The translations under genes and the position numbers were made by a program. A stretch of 64,000 nt of DNA from Puteibacter caeruleilacunae (GTDB lineage Bacteria; Bacteroidota; Bacteroidia; Bacteroidales; Prolixibacteraceae), in contig SJCO01000013.1 of NCBI GenBank assembly GCA_005217565.1, forward strand, positions 209,166 through 273,165, read 5' to 3'. This document shows, one piece after another, positions 10,001 through 17,718 of the stretch. Numbering within the stretch: position 1 is the first letter of the stretch; each line of letters opens with the position of its first letter. Below the pieces are notes generated by a model that ran no database searches, had not been told where the DNA came from, and worked only from the letters and a program-made list of their open reading frames with translations.

Positions 10001-10990
10001 CCGGCGATTTGTATGAATACAGATAAACAAGATGTTACCAACGAATATTTTGAAACCTCTGACATAACTATCTCATTAAAGCAAAAGGTACCACTTGATA
10101 CCTATTATGCCTATATATGTGTTTATGGTAATGATCGGTGGAAACCTGTAAGTTCAGCAGAGATAATCAATAATAAGGTTACATTTAAAAATATGGGGAG
10201 AGACATTATATACCTTCCGGCTTACTACAAAAAAGGCCGGATAATACCTGCTTCTAGCGCATTCCTCTTAACATCAGATGGTAACACTAAAACACTCATT
10301 CCTCAAAAAGATAAGACTGATGCTCTGTTAACTCGGAAGTTTTATGCAAAGCCTCATCTTGCTATTCATTGTTCAAATTTAATTGACGGTAGTTTTGAAG
10401 TTAGTAGTAATGCAAATTTTAAAAATTCAAAGCAAATATTTAAAATACATAAACAACCAAAAGAATACCCCAACATTTATCCTCTAGCTAAAAGTCACCA
10501 ATCGAGATATGCCCGATTTGTTCTTCCCTCAAAGGAAGACAATATCGCTGAGCTCAGTTTCTATACATCAATAAATGATAGTCTTGTCAAATTAGAAGGA
10601 ACACCGATTAGCTACTCAAACGATGCAATAGAAGCCTTTAAATTGGCTTTTGATAGTAACGCATTATCTTACATTCAGTTGAATAAATTAAACAAGGAAG
10701 ATAAGGATAGAGACATACAATGGGTAGGATTGGACTTCGGAAAAGAAGTCATGATCGATGCTGTAGGTGTTTGTCCGCACAACGATAAAAATCACGTTTA
10801 CATTAACTTAGAATATGAACTATATTATTGGAACAATAAATGGATATCACTAGGAAAGAAAAACGCGAAATCATATAATTTGCAATACGACAATGTTCCT
10901 AAAAATTCTTTACTTCTATTAAAGTGTCTATCAGAAGGAAAAGAAAGCCGGATCTTCACTTACAACAATCACCAACAAATATGGTGGTGA
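7034..10990 (+). CDS. O-antigen-ligase-like membrane protein fused to TPR, transglutaminase-like and discoidin-like parts
   Basis: A 1318-residue single frame. Residues about 20-440 hold ten or more membrane segments with the Wzy/WaaL-type region (GSFTNPGPYAGYLATTFPV, later VSRSRAAILASII and GVGTDQYSAHYMDY). Residues about 490-640 contain TPR-like repeats. From about 655 the chain continues as a second, normally separate Bacteroidota family: LKATRFLIANMPLHYSFD, then a transglutaminase-like core with Cys887 (SRCPKRTWF), the LGIPVGIDYVPAWGNR strand and His920 (HSHAWNVLL). The C-terminal discoidin-like module contains IQWVGLDFGKEV and ends RIFTYNNHQQIWW. The gene lies 28 bases after the signal peptidase. 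A role in transferring or cross-linking the peptide or a glycan is inferred. The fusion itself is seen directly. Confidence 0.8.
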   Translation: MQTLNKFNQAIKLYFKKIEIRKYDLLVLSIIGILCITISSLDFGWLMNATRSSKTIAFSSIILICLIIILPKLIYSSYKKRPVELNKMDFALIVWTIYITLNWLIHSDNISLRIIDFFGLVILYIILRTFRKRYIPFLLSALVIGALVQTLYGNLQLWGFFSSNNQTFRLTGSFTNPGPYAGYLATTFPVILGYLLFRTNTLRLLLSKSKDLDKNTPKSSTIEKTLLNTSILIFSVFFIGLMIIVSRSRAAILASIISSGYLLFVLTPLNETYRKKLSKPRKIQISIVLMVSLGIGIFGLSQIRKASANGRLLIWKVTSDLIVDNLFTGVGTDQYSAHYMDYQARYFSENPNSKESMIAGDVAYAFNEILQLTAEQGIIGLIILMMILALIIKTPLLPSHSISNSKSLGPDLFVVIAKGGLLSLFVFSLFSYPLQILPIKITMVIYLVILAMNTKSSIRITIPTLTPNKKHPLIENILKGATLLLISAGVFFGLRSISSLHQAYSQWKDAKDFHKIGSLQKTLAFYKQAYPVFQNNGEFMTEYCRAIFMNGDTNQALTIATKAKKLYPNRVAYLVLGDCFKALNDPNQSENSYQHACNINPSKFFPQYLLAKLYNETGQFQKAIITAQQLLKKSVKVQSPTIVKIKKEMEECIAINQYRTLKTETPKHQLNNALKLAGINKTELQSALEHYESDQIDSIKLKATRFLIANMPLHYSFDTTKLSEYRTLLITLDSLRTKSIKDDKIHPYTLTHESWQKFKQSHSLEKDIYSRIKFDIHEINAKEITTHTEMAFSAWHSNPFHDSISYSEFERHILPYRKHEGLALENWRRFLQQKHPDFWQKNNYKTLTEAIDSLMNLYNDYNLAWSFMPDYPYLKVADYYLSKKSRCPKRTWFNAMLFSSLGIPVGIDYVPAWGNRDHSHAWNVLLSNSQTRPFEAFGGKQKWYINQIYNNKYIDPGWGKFRLPKVYRISYKNETQGPLFNPKVNRENIPAICMNTDKQDVTNEYFETSDITISLKQKVPLDTYYAYICVYGNDRWKPVSSAEIINNKVTFKNMGRDIIYLPAYYKKGRIIPASSAFLLTSDGNTKTLIPQKDKTDALLTRKFYAKPHLAIHCSNLIDGSFEVSSNANFKNSKQIFKIHKQPKEYPNIYPLAKSHQSRYARFVLPSKEDNIAELSFYTSINDSLVKLEGTPISYSNDAIEAFKLAFDSNALSYIQLNKLNKEDKDRDIQWVGLDFGKEVMIDAVGVCPHNDKNHVYINLEYELYYWNNKWISLGKKNAKSYNLQYDNVPKNSLLLLKCLSEGKESRIFTYNNHQQIWW

Positions 10991-11024
10991 TGTTGTTATA
11001 TCATCTGAAACAATCGCATAACAG

Positions 11025-11738
11025 ATGGAGACGATATTACACAAAGCAGAGACAAGAGGCCATGCTGATCATGGTTGGTTAAATAGCTGGCATACGTTTA
11101 GTTTCGCCAACTACCATAATCCTGAACGGATGCACTTTGGAGTATTAAGAGTACTAAATGACGATACAGTATCTAAAGGACAAGGTTTTGGAACACATCC
11201 TCATAGCAATATGGAGATCATTTCACTTCCGCTATATGGAGACCTGGAACATAAAGACAGTATGGGCAATATAACTGTCATTAATCAAGGCGATATACAA
11301 GTCATGAGTGCAGGCACAGGAGTTTACCATAGCGAGTACAATAAAAACGTTGATAAATCTGTAAAATTCTTACAAATTTGGATATTTCCCAATCAGAAGG
11401 ATGTCGAGCCTCGATACGATCAGATATCCCTTAGAGATATCTTAACCGATAACCAACTTTGTCAGATTCTATCCCCGAACAAGGATGATCAAGGCGTTTG
11501 GATCCATCAAGATGCATGGTTTCATCTTGGCCATTTTAACGAGGAGACTTCGCTCACATATCAACTCAAAAACAAAGCTAATGGTGTGTATGCTTTTATC
11601 ATTGAAGGCAATGCCAACATAGCAGGGCACAACCTTGATACTCGCGACGGGTTAGGTATCTGGGATACTAATTCCTTTGAACTCACAGCCCCGGAAAATA
11701 GCAAAATACTATTAATGGAAGTCCCTATGAGACGCTAA
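11025..11738 (+). CDS. Pirin family bicupin protein
   Basis: A 237-residue pirin-like bicupin, the length of E. coli YhhW. The N-terminal cupin carries the metal-binding set: THPHSNMEI (two His), EHKDSMGN (His) and the later HSEY. The signature WHTFSFANY near residues 22-30 is characteristic. Family members include quercetinase-like dioxygenases and redox-dependent regulators; the substrate here is unknown. It ends in a 4-base tail-to-tail overlap with the AraC regulator on the other strand. It starts 34 bases after the fusion gene, so co-transcription with the peptide locus is possible but probably incidental. Confidence 0.9.
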   Translation: METILHKAETRGHADHGWLNSWHTFSFANYHNPERMHFGVLRVLNDDTVSKGQGFGTHPHSNMEIISLPLYGDLEHKDSMGNITVINQGDIQVMSAGTGVYHSEYNKNVDKSVKFLQIWIFPNQKDVEPRYDQISLRDILTDNQLCQILSPNKDDQGVWIHQDAWFHLGHFNEETSLTYQLKNKANGVYAFIIEGNANIAGHNLDTRDGLGIWDTNSFELTAPENSKILLMEVPMRR

Positions 11739-12742
11739 TTTTTTGCGACCATATTGTTTTTAAACTGTCGTGGAGTTAAGCCAAACTTTCTTTTGAAAGC
11801 TGTAGTAAAATGAGAAGCATAATCATATCCACACTCATTGGCCACCTCAAAAATTGTTTTATCAGTATCAAAAAGAAGTTTGCGAGCTTGCTCCATTCGG
11901 TAATCATACAAACAACCATAAACTGTTTGGTTAAAGACCTCCTTGAAACCATATTTCAGCTTCTTATCATTAATCCCCACTTGCAACGATAATTCTTTAA
12001 TTGAAGGCGGACAGTTTAAATCAGATAAAAGAATTTGCTTTGCTTCATAGATCTTATCTATATCACTCTTCCTTTTGCAGTGTTGATGACAAACTGAAAA
12101 ATCACACCCCTTATACTGATTAAACTGAAGAGCCATCAATTCCATAATTTTTGCTTCAGCATAAATATCCCTCGACCTCCCCATCACATCTGCATTCTTA
12201 AGCTGAGCAATAACCTGTTTCATTTCTAATGATGTTGTTTGGTGTTTATGATTCAAATAAAACGTCTCTCCATTTTCATATTTACGATATACGTTACTCA
12301 ATAAATCAGGGAACTTATTAGTTAGTTCTTGCAAGAATTCATCATGAAGAATGATGCCAAATGAAGAATTATACACATCCTTCATAAAGCCAGTATAACC
12401 AGAATGACCAGCACTTAATGACCACACATTATTTTCACCACCTATAACTCTGGTTCTACCTGTATCAATAACATAGTCGGTTTCACCATTAAGCATAAAA
12501 TGTAGAGCAAACATCGGATTAGTAGTCTGTCCACTAATCTTCACATTGTCCTTAAACATACTATCCCACTCTATAATACTATAGCCGTTGAAATTGTCAA
12601 CATTATAGTTTGCAACACCTAGTTTTTCCTTTCTATCAAGTTTACTTTTTCCATCAAAGTAATTCTCTATATCGAGTATAAGTCTTCCTTCATAAGCAAG
12701 CTCCTCAATATTACTCTGAGACATTTCCCAATGATACCCCAT
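11735..12742 (-). CDS. AraC-family regulator (PchR-like) of the adjacent receptor locus
   Basis: A 335-residue regulator. The N-terminal half (about 1-215) is a ligand-binding domain with HFMLNGETDYV, of the type found in siderophore-responsive PchR/YbtA proteins. The C-terminal AraC domain (about 228-330) has two HTHs, the second ending in FEVANECGYDYASHFT and KRKFGLTPRQFK. It is divergent from a TonB receptor and DUF4374 lipoprotein, the usual arrangement for PchR-type control of siderophore uptake. Activation of that receptor by the bound siderophore is therefore inferred. Confidence 0.85.
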   Translation of the reverse strand: MGYHWEMSQSNIEELAYEGRLILDIENYFDGKSKLDRKEKLGVANYNVDNFNGYSIIEWDSMFKDNVKISGQTTNPMFALHFMLNGETDYVIDTGRTRVIGGENNVWSLSAGHSGYTGFMKDVYNSSFGIILHDEFLQELTNKFPDLLSNVYRKYENGETFYLNHKHQTTSLEMKQVIAQLKNADVMGRSRDIYAEAKIMELMALQFNQYKGCDFSVCHQHCKRKSDIDKIYEAKQILLSDLNCPPSIKELSLQVGINDKKLKYGFKEVFNQTVYGCLYDYRMEQARKLLFDTDKTIFEVANECGYDYASHFTTAFKRKFGLTPRQFKNNMVAKN

Positions 12743-12803
12743 TTTCCCCTTCTCGTTAAATTTTTAGTCCATTATATTAAATACTGCACACCCGTCTACC
12801 TCT

Positions 12804-12811
12804 TACCTTTG
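12804..12811 (+). promoter_or_regulatory. Bacteroidota -7 box TACCTTTG, likely receptor promoter
   Basis: TACCTTTG fits the TAnnTTTG consensus exactly. It lies in the divergent spacer, about 155 bases before the receptor start. A clear TTTG -33 element is not seen, which would fit an activator-dependent promoter controlled by the AraC protein. Confidence 0.45.
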
Positions 12812-12965
12812 CGCTTGTTTTTAATTAGTTTAAATAAATCAAAAATAATACTGTCATTTCTTTAGGGCAATCATCATTTCTTATGTTTTTTGCTCCTGTA
12901 ATACGTATGTCTGATGGCGAAAGAATTCAGGAAAAAGAATGACATGCATTAGAAAAACAAAGAGT

Positions 12966-15296
12966 ATGAAAACACTATTAACCATTTTAATATTCATTGC
13001 TCTCCCGTGCCTGACAATAGCACAAACAACAGGCTCTATAAGGGGAACAATAAAGGATAAGGCAACAGGAAAGCCTCTTCCATCGGTAAGCATTTACATT
13101 GATAAAATCGATAAAGGAACAACGTCCGATGACGATGGTCATTACCATTTGAGCCTCCCTAAAGGTAAGTATCTTGTATCCTTTTCATTTATTGGTTATG
13201 AAACACAAAAACGAAATATTGAGATAGGAGAAAAAGTAAAATCACTTAATATCAACCTGATCGAATCATACCAAAATATTAAGGATATCACAGTAACAGC
13301 TAAATCTGAAATTCGTGAACTACGTGAGCAGGCAATGCCAGTTTCCATAATAAGTATGAAAGAAATACAAGGTACAGTAAGTGACATTAATGATGTACTT
13401 TCTAAGACAGCAGGAGTCACCATGAGAAAATCGGGAGCGGAAGGTAGCGCTTCTCGAATATCTGTTCGTGGATTGGAAGGTAAGCGCATTGGTTTCTTTA
13501 TCGACGGTACACCTATGAATGACAACTCTGATTTCATTGGAATTAATGATATTCCTGTTGATATGATCGATCGGATTGAGGTATATAAGGGAATTGTTCC
13601 AGCTAAATTTGGAGGCTCAGCAATTGGTGGAGCTGTAAATATTGTATTGATTGAGTATCCACCGCGATACATGGATTTTGCCTACAATGTCAAATCGTTC
13701 AACACCCATAAAGTGAATGCCATATTCAAGCGCAACACCGAAGAAAAAGGTTATGAATATGGAATTGGCGGATGGTATACCAACGCAGAGAACAATTACA
13801 AGATGGAATTACCATTACAGCCAGGGCATTACATTACCCGCGATCACGACCGCTTTGAAAAGACGACAATAGGTGGAGGCTTTACATCCAAGTCATGGTG
13901 GTTCGATGAAGTCGTATTTGAACCTGCAATTATCTTTACCAACAAAGAGATTCAAGGGATAGAGTATAACATACAAGGGGCAGAAAACAATACAGAGGCT
14001 TATGCATTAAATAATCACAATGAAAAAACCGACTTTCTATTCGAAGGACTTGATTTAGAGTTTACAAATTCATACGGCTATTCGGTATTTAAGTTCAAAG
14101 ATAACGATCCCTATCGATATGATTGGGATGGAACACGTAGAGAAGCTCTTTCTGAACTGGGAGGAGAAATAGGAACAACACCAAACAATTCTCAGAATAA
14201 AAAGCATACTTTCATACAAAAAACAAACCTAAGCTATTTATTAAACCAGCATCATTCGTTCAATTTCAATTCTGTCTACAACTACGCCAAAGGAATACCC
14301 CAAGATGTATTAAAAGATCAGATTAGAAATTATAAAACCAACTTCAACAGTAAGATGAATAGCCTCGTGGCAGGTCTCTCTCATGAATATCACTCTCTTG
14401 ACGAAAAATTCATAAACGTTTTTTCGGCCAAATATTACCGTTACTCAATGAAAACCACTTTAGTTGATAGTAACGGTTCGAATACGATCAATAAAATAAA
14501 TATGAAGAAGGAAGACGTTGGAGTAAGCAATGCCATACGCTACCGATTTACACCGACTTTCTTAGCTAAAGCGTCACTTGCTTATGATGTAAGACTTCCG
14601 GCAGAGAATGAGCTACTAGGGAATGGTTTTATTATTCTTCCGGCAGGTGACTTGGAGCCAGAGCGCAATACCAGTGCCAATGTTGGAGTAATGTACGACG
14701 CAACCAATAATCAGGGCAACCGACTTCAATTAGAGCTCAATGCATTTTACACGTATCTAGAGAATATGATCCGTTACACAGGAGGTCCCTTGAATTCGGT
14801 ATATGTAAACTTTGGTAAAATGCGCACTTTAGGCATCGAAGGAGAATTCAAGTGGGATGCAACCAATTTCATGTATTTATATGGAAATGCAACCTACCAA
14901 GACCTAAGAGATGCACGTAAATATGAGCCTAACTCACATGTTATTAATCCAACAAAAGATGACCGCATGCCTAATGTTCCATACTTTTACTTCAATTCAG
15001 GTTTTGAACTACATCGTGAAAATCTCTTTGGAGGAAAAGGTCAAAATTCACGACTGTACTCAGATCTATCCTTTATTGAAGAGTATTTCTATGACTTTGA
15101 ACAAAGTAAATATCAAGAACGCAGAATCCCTAGAGCAACCACTGTAAATATAGGACTTGAACACAGTTTCAATGATGGACACATCATTTTTAGCATTTCG
15201 GGTTACAATGTTACCGATGCAAAAGTAATCTCAGAGTTTAACAGACCAATGCCTGGACGTAACTACAGTCTAAAGGTAAGATACATCTGGAAATAA
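12966..15296 (+). CDS. TonB-dependent receptor, siderophore type
   Basis: Outer-membrane active-transport receptor. The frame opens at 12939, but the ATG at 12966 gives a clean signal peptide (MKTLLTILIFIALPCLTIAQ) and 776 residues. After the signal comes a carboxypeptidase-regulatory-like domain (GTIKDKATGKPLPSVSIYID, about residues 20-100). The plug follows (DINDVLSKTAGVTMRK, RVEVYKG-like RIEVYKGIVPAKFGG), then a 22-strand-type barrel ending in a C-terminal aromatic/basic strand (YSLKVRYIWK). The adjacent PchR-like regulator and DUF4374 lipoprotein suggest uptake of a ferric siderophore. Which siderophore cannot be told. Confidence 0.88.
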   Translation: MKTLLTILIFIALPCLTIAQTTGSIRGTIKDKATGKPLPSVSIYIDKIDKGTTSDDDGHYHLSLPKGKYLVSFSFIGYETQKRNIEIGEKVKSLNINLIESYQNIKDITVTAKSEIRELREQAMPVSIISMKEIQGTVSDINDVLSKTAGVTMRKSGAEGSASRISVRGLEGKRIGFFIDGTPMNDNSDFIGINDIPVDMIDRIEVYKGIVPAKFGGSAIGGAVNIVLIEYPPRYMDFAYNVKSFNTHKVNAIFKRNTEEKGYEYGIGGWYTNAENNYKMELPLQPGHYITRDHDRFEKTTIGGGFTSKSWWFDEVVFEPAIIFTNKEIQGIEYNIQGAENNTEAYALNNHNEKTDFLFEGLDLEFTNSYGYSVFKFKDNDPYRYDWDGTRREALSELGGEIGTTPNNSQNKKHTFIQKTNLSYLLNQHHSFNFNSVYNYAKGIPQDVLKDQIRNYKTNFNSKMNSLVAGLSHEYHSLDEKFINVFSAKYYRYSMKTTLVDSNGSNTINKINMKKEDVGVSNAIRYRFTPTFLAKASLAYDVRLPAENELLGNGFIILPAGDLEPERNTSANVGVMYDATNNQGNRLQLELNAFYTYLENMIRYTGGPLNSVYVNFGKMRTLGIEGEFKWDATNFMYLYGNATYQDLRDARKYEPNSHVINPTKDDRMPNVPYFYFNSGFELHRENLFGGKGQNSRLYSDLSFIEEYFYDFEQSKYQERRIPRATTVNIGLEHSFNDGHIIFSISGYNVTDAKVISEFNRPMPGRNYSLKVRYIWK

Positions 15297-15321
15297 TATC
15301 AAACAATATAAAACATAAACG

Positions 15322-16542
15322 ATGAATTATAGAGTAAAACTGATAGCACTAAGTGTGCTAGTCGCATTCTTAAGCGCATGCGATAGTAGCGACAACGAAG
15401 ATCAAATAATAACCACATCAAAAGGAGATATTCTTTTTGTGAGTATGCTACCTAATCCCGACGGACAAACTGGTAGTTCGTATATGCAATTAATCGACAA
15501 TTTAGATCCAGCAAGCTACGATAACAAATCAGCCATTCCTGTTCCTTTTGGTAGCGCCCCTATCTTAATTGATAACGACGTATACATTTTACCAGGCTGG
15601 ACAGAAGAAACTGACGTATTCAAAAAATACACGCGTATTGATGGGAAATTACAACTCACCGCACAGCTAACACTACCTGAAAATTCAGGAGCGACACACC
15701 TCGTTGCAAAAGACAATAAGATTTACGTATCATTCGCCAAACGAGGAACAATCTTTATCATTAACAAAAGCACCTTCAAAAAAGATAGTGAGATTGATAT
15801 CTCAAGCTATGGAGTTGGAGACAATAATCCTGATCCCGGTTGTATGATCATTCGCGATGACCTTCTATATGTAGGACTTAACCAAATGGTAGGAGGTTAT
15901 TACCCAGCACTTGAGCGTCCTGCAGCAGATGTGTTGATCATTGATACAAAAACCGATAAGGTTGTAAAAATGATTACCGAAAATAAAACAGGTATATCAC
16001 AAGCCACACGTCCTGTTGATCCACAATCTATTTTTATGGATGAACAGAAAAACATCTACGTAGTATGTCTTGGAGCCTTCGGAGCTCACCCAACTCACAA
16101 AGCAGGAATTTTAAGAATCAAGGCTGGGGAAACAGAGTTTGACGACAGTTATAACATGGTAGTAAATAACACTGCTATTGAGGGGGAATCTAATAAGGCA
16201 AATGTACTATGGATGGTTCAATATGCAGGAAATAACAAACTATATGCAACTGCTAACATCCCTGCTTACCATGGTGATCCTGTGAATTATATTGAAGATA
16301 GAACAGTGGAAAGTGTTGAAATAGATCTAGCAAACAAAACCATCAAAAACCTTGGTATCCCTAGAAGTAACTCCTTTGGAATGTCGGTAGGAATGTACAA
16401 GAATCAGATCATATTCGGTTTAGCAACCACCGATTCTAATGGTTTTTACACCTACGATCTTACATCTAAAAAAACAAGTGATAATGCTATCATTACCGTT
16501 ACAGGTTATCCATCGGGCATAAGAAGTTTCAATGACAATTAA
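15322..16542 (+). CDS. DUF4374 lipoprotein of siderophore locus
   Basis: A 406-residue predicted lipoprotein with lipobox AFLSAC (Cys20). The beta-propeller-like body contains GDILFVSMLPNPDGQTGSS, typical of DUF4374. The family is almost always found beside siderophore TonB receptors in Bacteroidota and is thought to be a surface or periplasmic accessory for iron-siderophore uptake. It starts 25 bases after the receptor stop and is followed by a strong terminator, so the two genes form one operon. Confidence 0.85.
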   Translation: MNYRVKLIALSVLVAFLSACDSSDNEDQIITTSKGDILFVSMLPNPDGQTGSSYMQLIDNLDPASYDNKSAIPVPFGSAPILIDNDVYILPGWTEETDVFKKYTRIDGKLQLTAQLTLPENSGATHLVAKDNKIYVSFAKRGTIFIINKSTFKKDSEIDISSYGVGDNNPDPGCMIIRDDLLYVGLNQMVGGYYPALERPAADVLIIDTKTDKVVKMITENKTGISQATRPVDPQSIFMDEQKNIYVVCLGAFGAHPTHKAGILRIKAGETEFDDSYNMVVNNTAIEGESNKANVLWMVQYAGNNKLYATANIPAYHGDPVNYIEDRTVESVEIDLANKTIKNLGIPRSNSFGMSVGMYKNQIIFGLATTDSNGFYTYDLTSKKTSDNAIITVTGYPSGIRSFNDN

Positions 16543-16562
16543 TTTGCCTTTTCGATACAACC

Positions 16563-16599
16563 AAAGAGACCGCACATCCATTGTGATTGCGGTCTCTTT
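16563..16599 (+). terminator. Rho-independent terminator of the siderophore operon
   Basis: The stem AAAGAGACCGCA/TGCGGTCTCTTT is followed by ATTTTTAG. It lies 20 bases after the DUF4374 stop codon. Confidence 0.9.
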
Positions 16600-16627
16600 A
16601 TTTTTAGATACTTATAAATAATTTACT

Positions 16628-16635
16628 TAATTTTG
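16628..16635 (+). promoter_or_regulatory. Candidate -7 box TAATTTTG for the ECF sigma gene
   Basis: TAATTTTG matches TAnnTTTG. A TTTA lies about 20 bases upstream. It is placed 72 bases before the sigma factor start codon and just after the previous terminator. Confidence 0.4.
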
Positions 16636-16707
16636 ACCGCATTTCTAGAGTAAAGAGTATTAAGTCGTTAATTATTTTTCATCCTTAGTAAGGACAAAAA
16701 GCGGACA

Positions 16708-17241
16708 ATGAACTGGGAGAAATCCATACATACAGCACGTAGTACTGATATCGAAGAGATGTTTCTAAAACATTATTCTCCGCTATGTAATTTTGCGTTG
16801 AACTATGTGAACGACAGGTTTACCGCTGAGGATATTGTACAAAATTTATTTATCGAACTATGGGAAAAGAATACCATAGAGCAAATCGATATCCCTGAAC
16901 GCTTTTTGCTACGTAGTGTCAAGTTTAAATGCATCGATTTTCTCCGACAGCATAAATCTACGGTTGACTATTCACTTATTCCTGAGCTCTCAACAGAAGA
17001 ACCACAAGATTTAAATGAAGAAGATATTGATCCGCTACTTCATTATTTTGCAGCAAAGCTTCCGCCAAAAACGCGACAAGTTTTCATGATGAGCAGGATG
17101 AATAATCTAACCTATGCTGAGATAGCGAAGGAGTTAGACATTTCTCAAAAAACAGTAGAAAATCAAATGTCGAGAGCCTTAAAAACCCTAAGAAAACTCT
17201 TAAAAGAAAACGATTTATTGTCGTTGTTTTTTCTGATCTAA
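16708..17241 (+). CDS. ECF-type RNA polymerase sigma factor
   Basis: A 177-residue sigma-70 family ECF factor of the Bacteroidota FecI-like type. Region 2 spans about residues 18-88 (FNYVNDRF-like NFALNYVNDRFTAEDIVQN, then FKCIDFLRQHK). Region 4 spans about 118-170 (PPKTRQVFMMSRMNNLTYAEIAKELDISQKTVENQ). It is held inactive by the FecR anti-sigma encoded 477 bases downstream and is expected to be released by signal from the STN-type receptor. The gap to FecR is longer than usual and contains repeated palindromes, so sigma and FecR may be separate transcripts. Confidence 0.93.
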   Translation: MNWEKSIHTARSTDIEEMFLKHYSPLCNFALNYVNDRFTAEDIVQNLFIELWEKNTIEQIDIPERFLLRSVKFKCIDFLRQHKSTVDYSLIPELSTEEPQDLNEEDIDPLLHYFAAKLPPKTRQVFMMSRMNNLTYAEIAKELDISQKTVENQMSRALKTLRKLLKENDLLSLFFLI

Positions 17242-17356
17242 AAGCCCCATAAGATACCCTATAAATAAGCTTTTTTATTAACTTTACAATCATGGTACTC
17301 AACCATCGTTCTATCAGAGATACATTCCATAATTAATGTGTCTGTTGTTACTATTA

Positions 17357-17404
17357 CTGCATAATATGCAGCATTTACAGCAAAAAATACTGCATAAGAT
17401 GCAA
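17357..17404. repeat. Two copies of a palindrome, TGCATAA(T/G)ATGCA, 33 bases apart
   Basis: CTGCATAATATGCAG (17357-17371) and the near-copy CTGCATAAGATGCAA (17390-17404) start 33 bases apart, three helical turns, and share a preceding TA. The spacing on one DNA face looks like paired protein-binding sites in the sigma-FecR gap. No binding protein is known. Confidence 0.5.
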
Positions 17405-17652
17405 CACTAGCGAATGTGGACCGAATGGAAGGCGAGTCGCTACCGAATGAAAGTAAGATAAGAGGTTGATAAATTCATCCTCATTCCCACCAGCTTTTCA
17501 TCAACATCTATTTCCAAATGAACATTACTTATTACACCTGGTTTAGTCAAATTTCACCCTCATTCGTCACACATTCTGCTACACGCTATTGTTGGAGTTA
17601 GACACACATTTCTTCAAATAAAAACTTTTTTCAAAAAAAATTCATCAAGCAG

Positions 17653-17680
17653 TAGGGGTGGTTCTATTTTTCTACGACAT
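17653..17680 (+). promoter_or_regulatory. Candidate ECF-sigma promoter before fecR
   Basis: TAGGGGTGGTTC followed by a T-rich spacer and CTACGACAT resembles the GGGGT / cGTC-type promoters seen before Bacteroidota FecR-receptor operons. It lies about 40 bases before the FecR start. Autoregulation by the upstream sigma factor is inferred. Confidence 0.4.
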
Positions 17681-17718
17681 GTTAATGTAAGATCTAATCA
17701 TCTTAAATCAAAAAAGGA

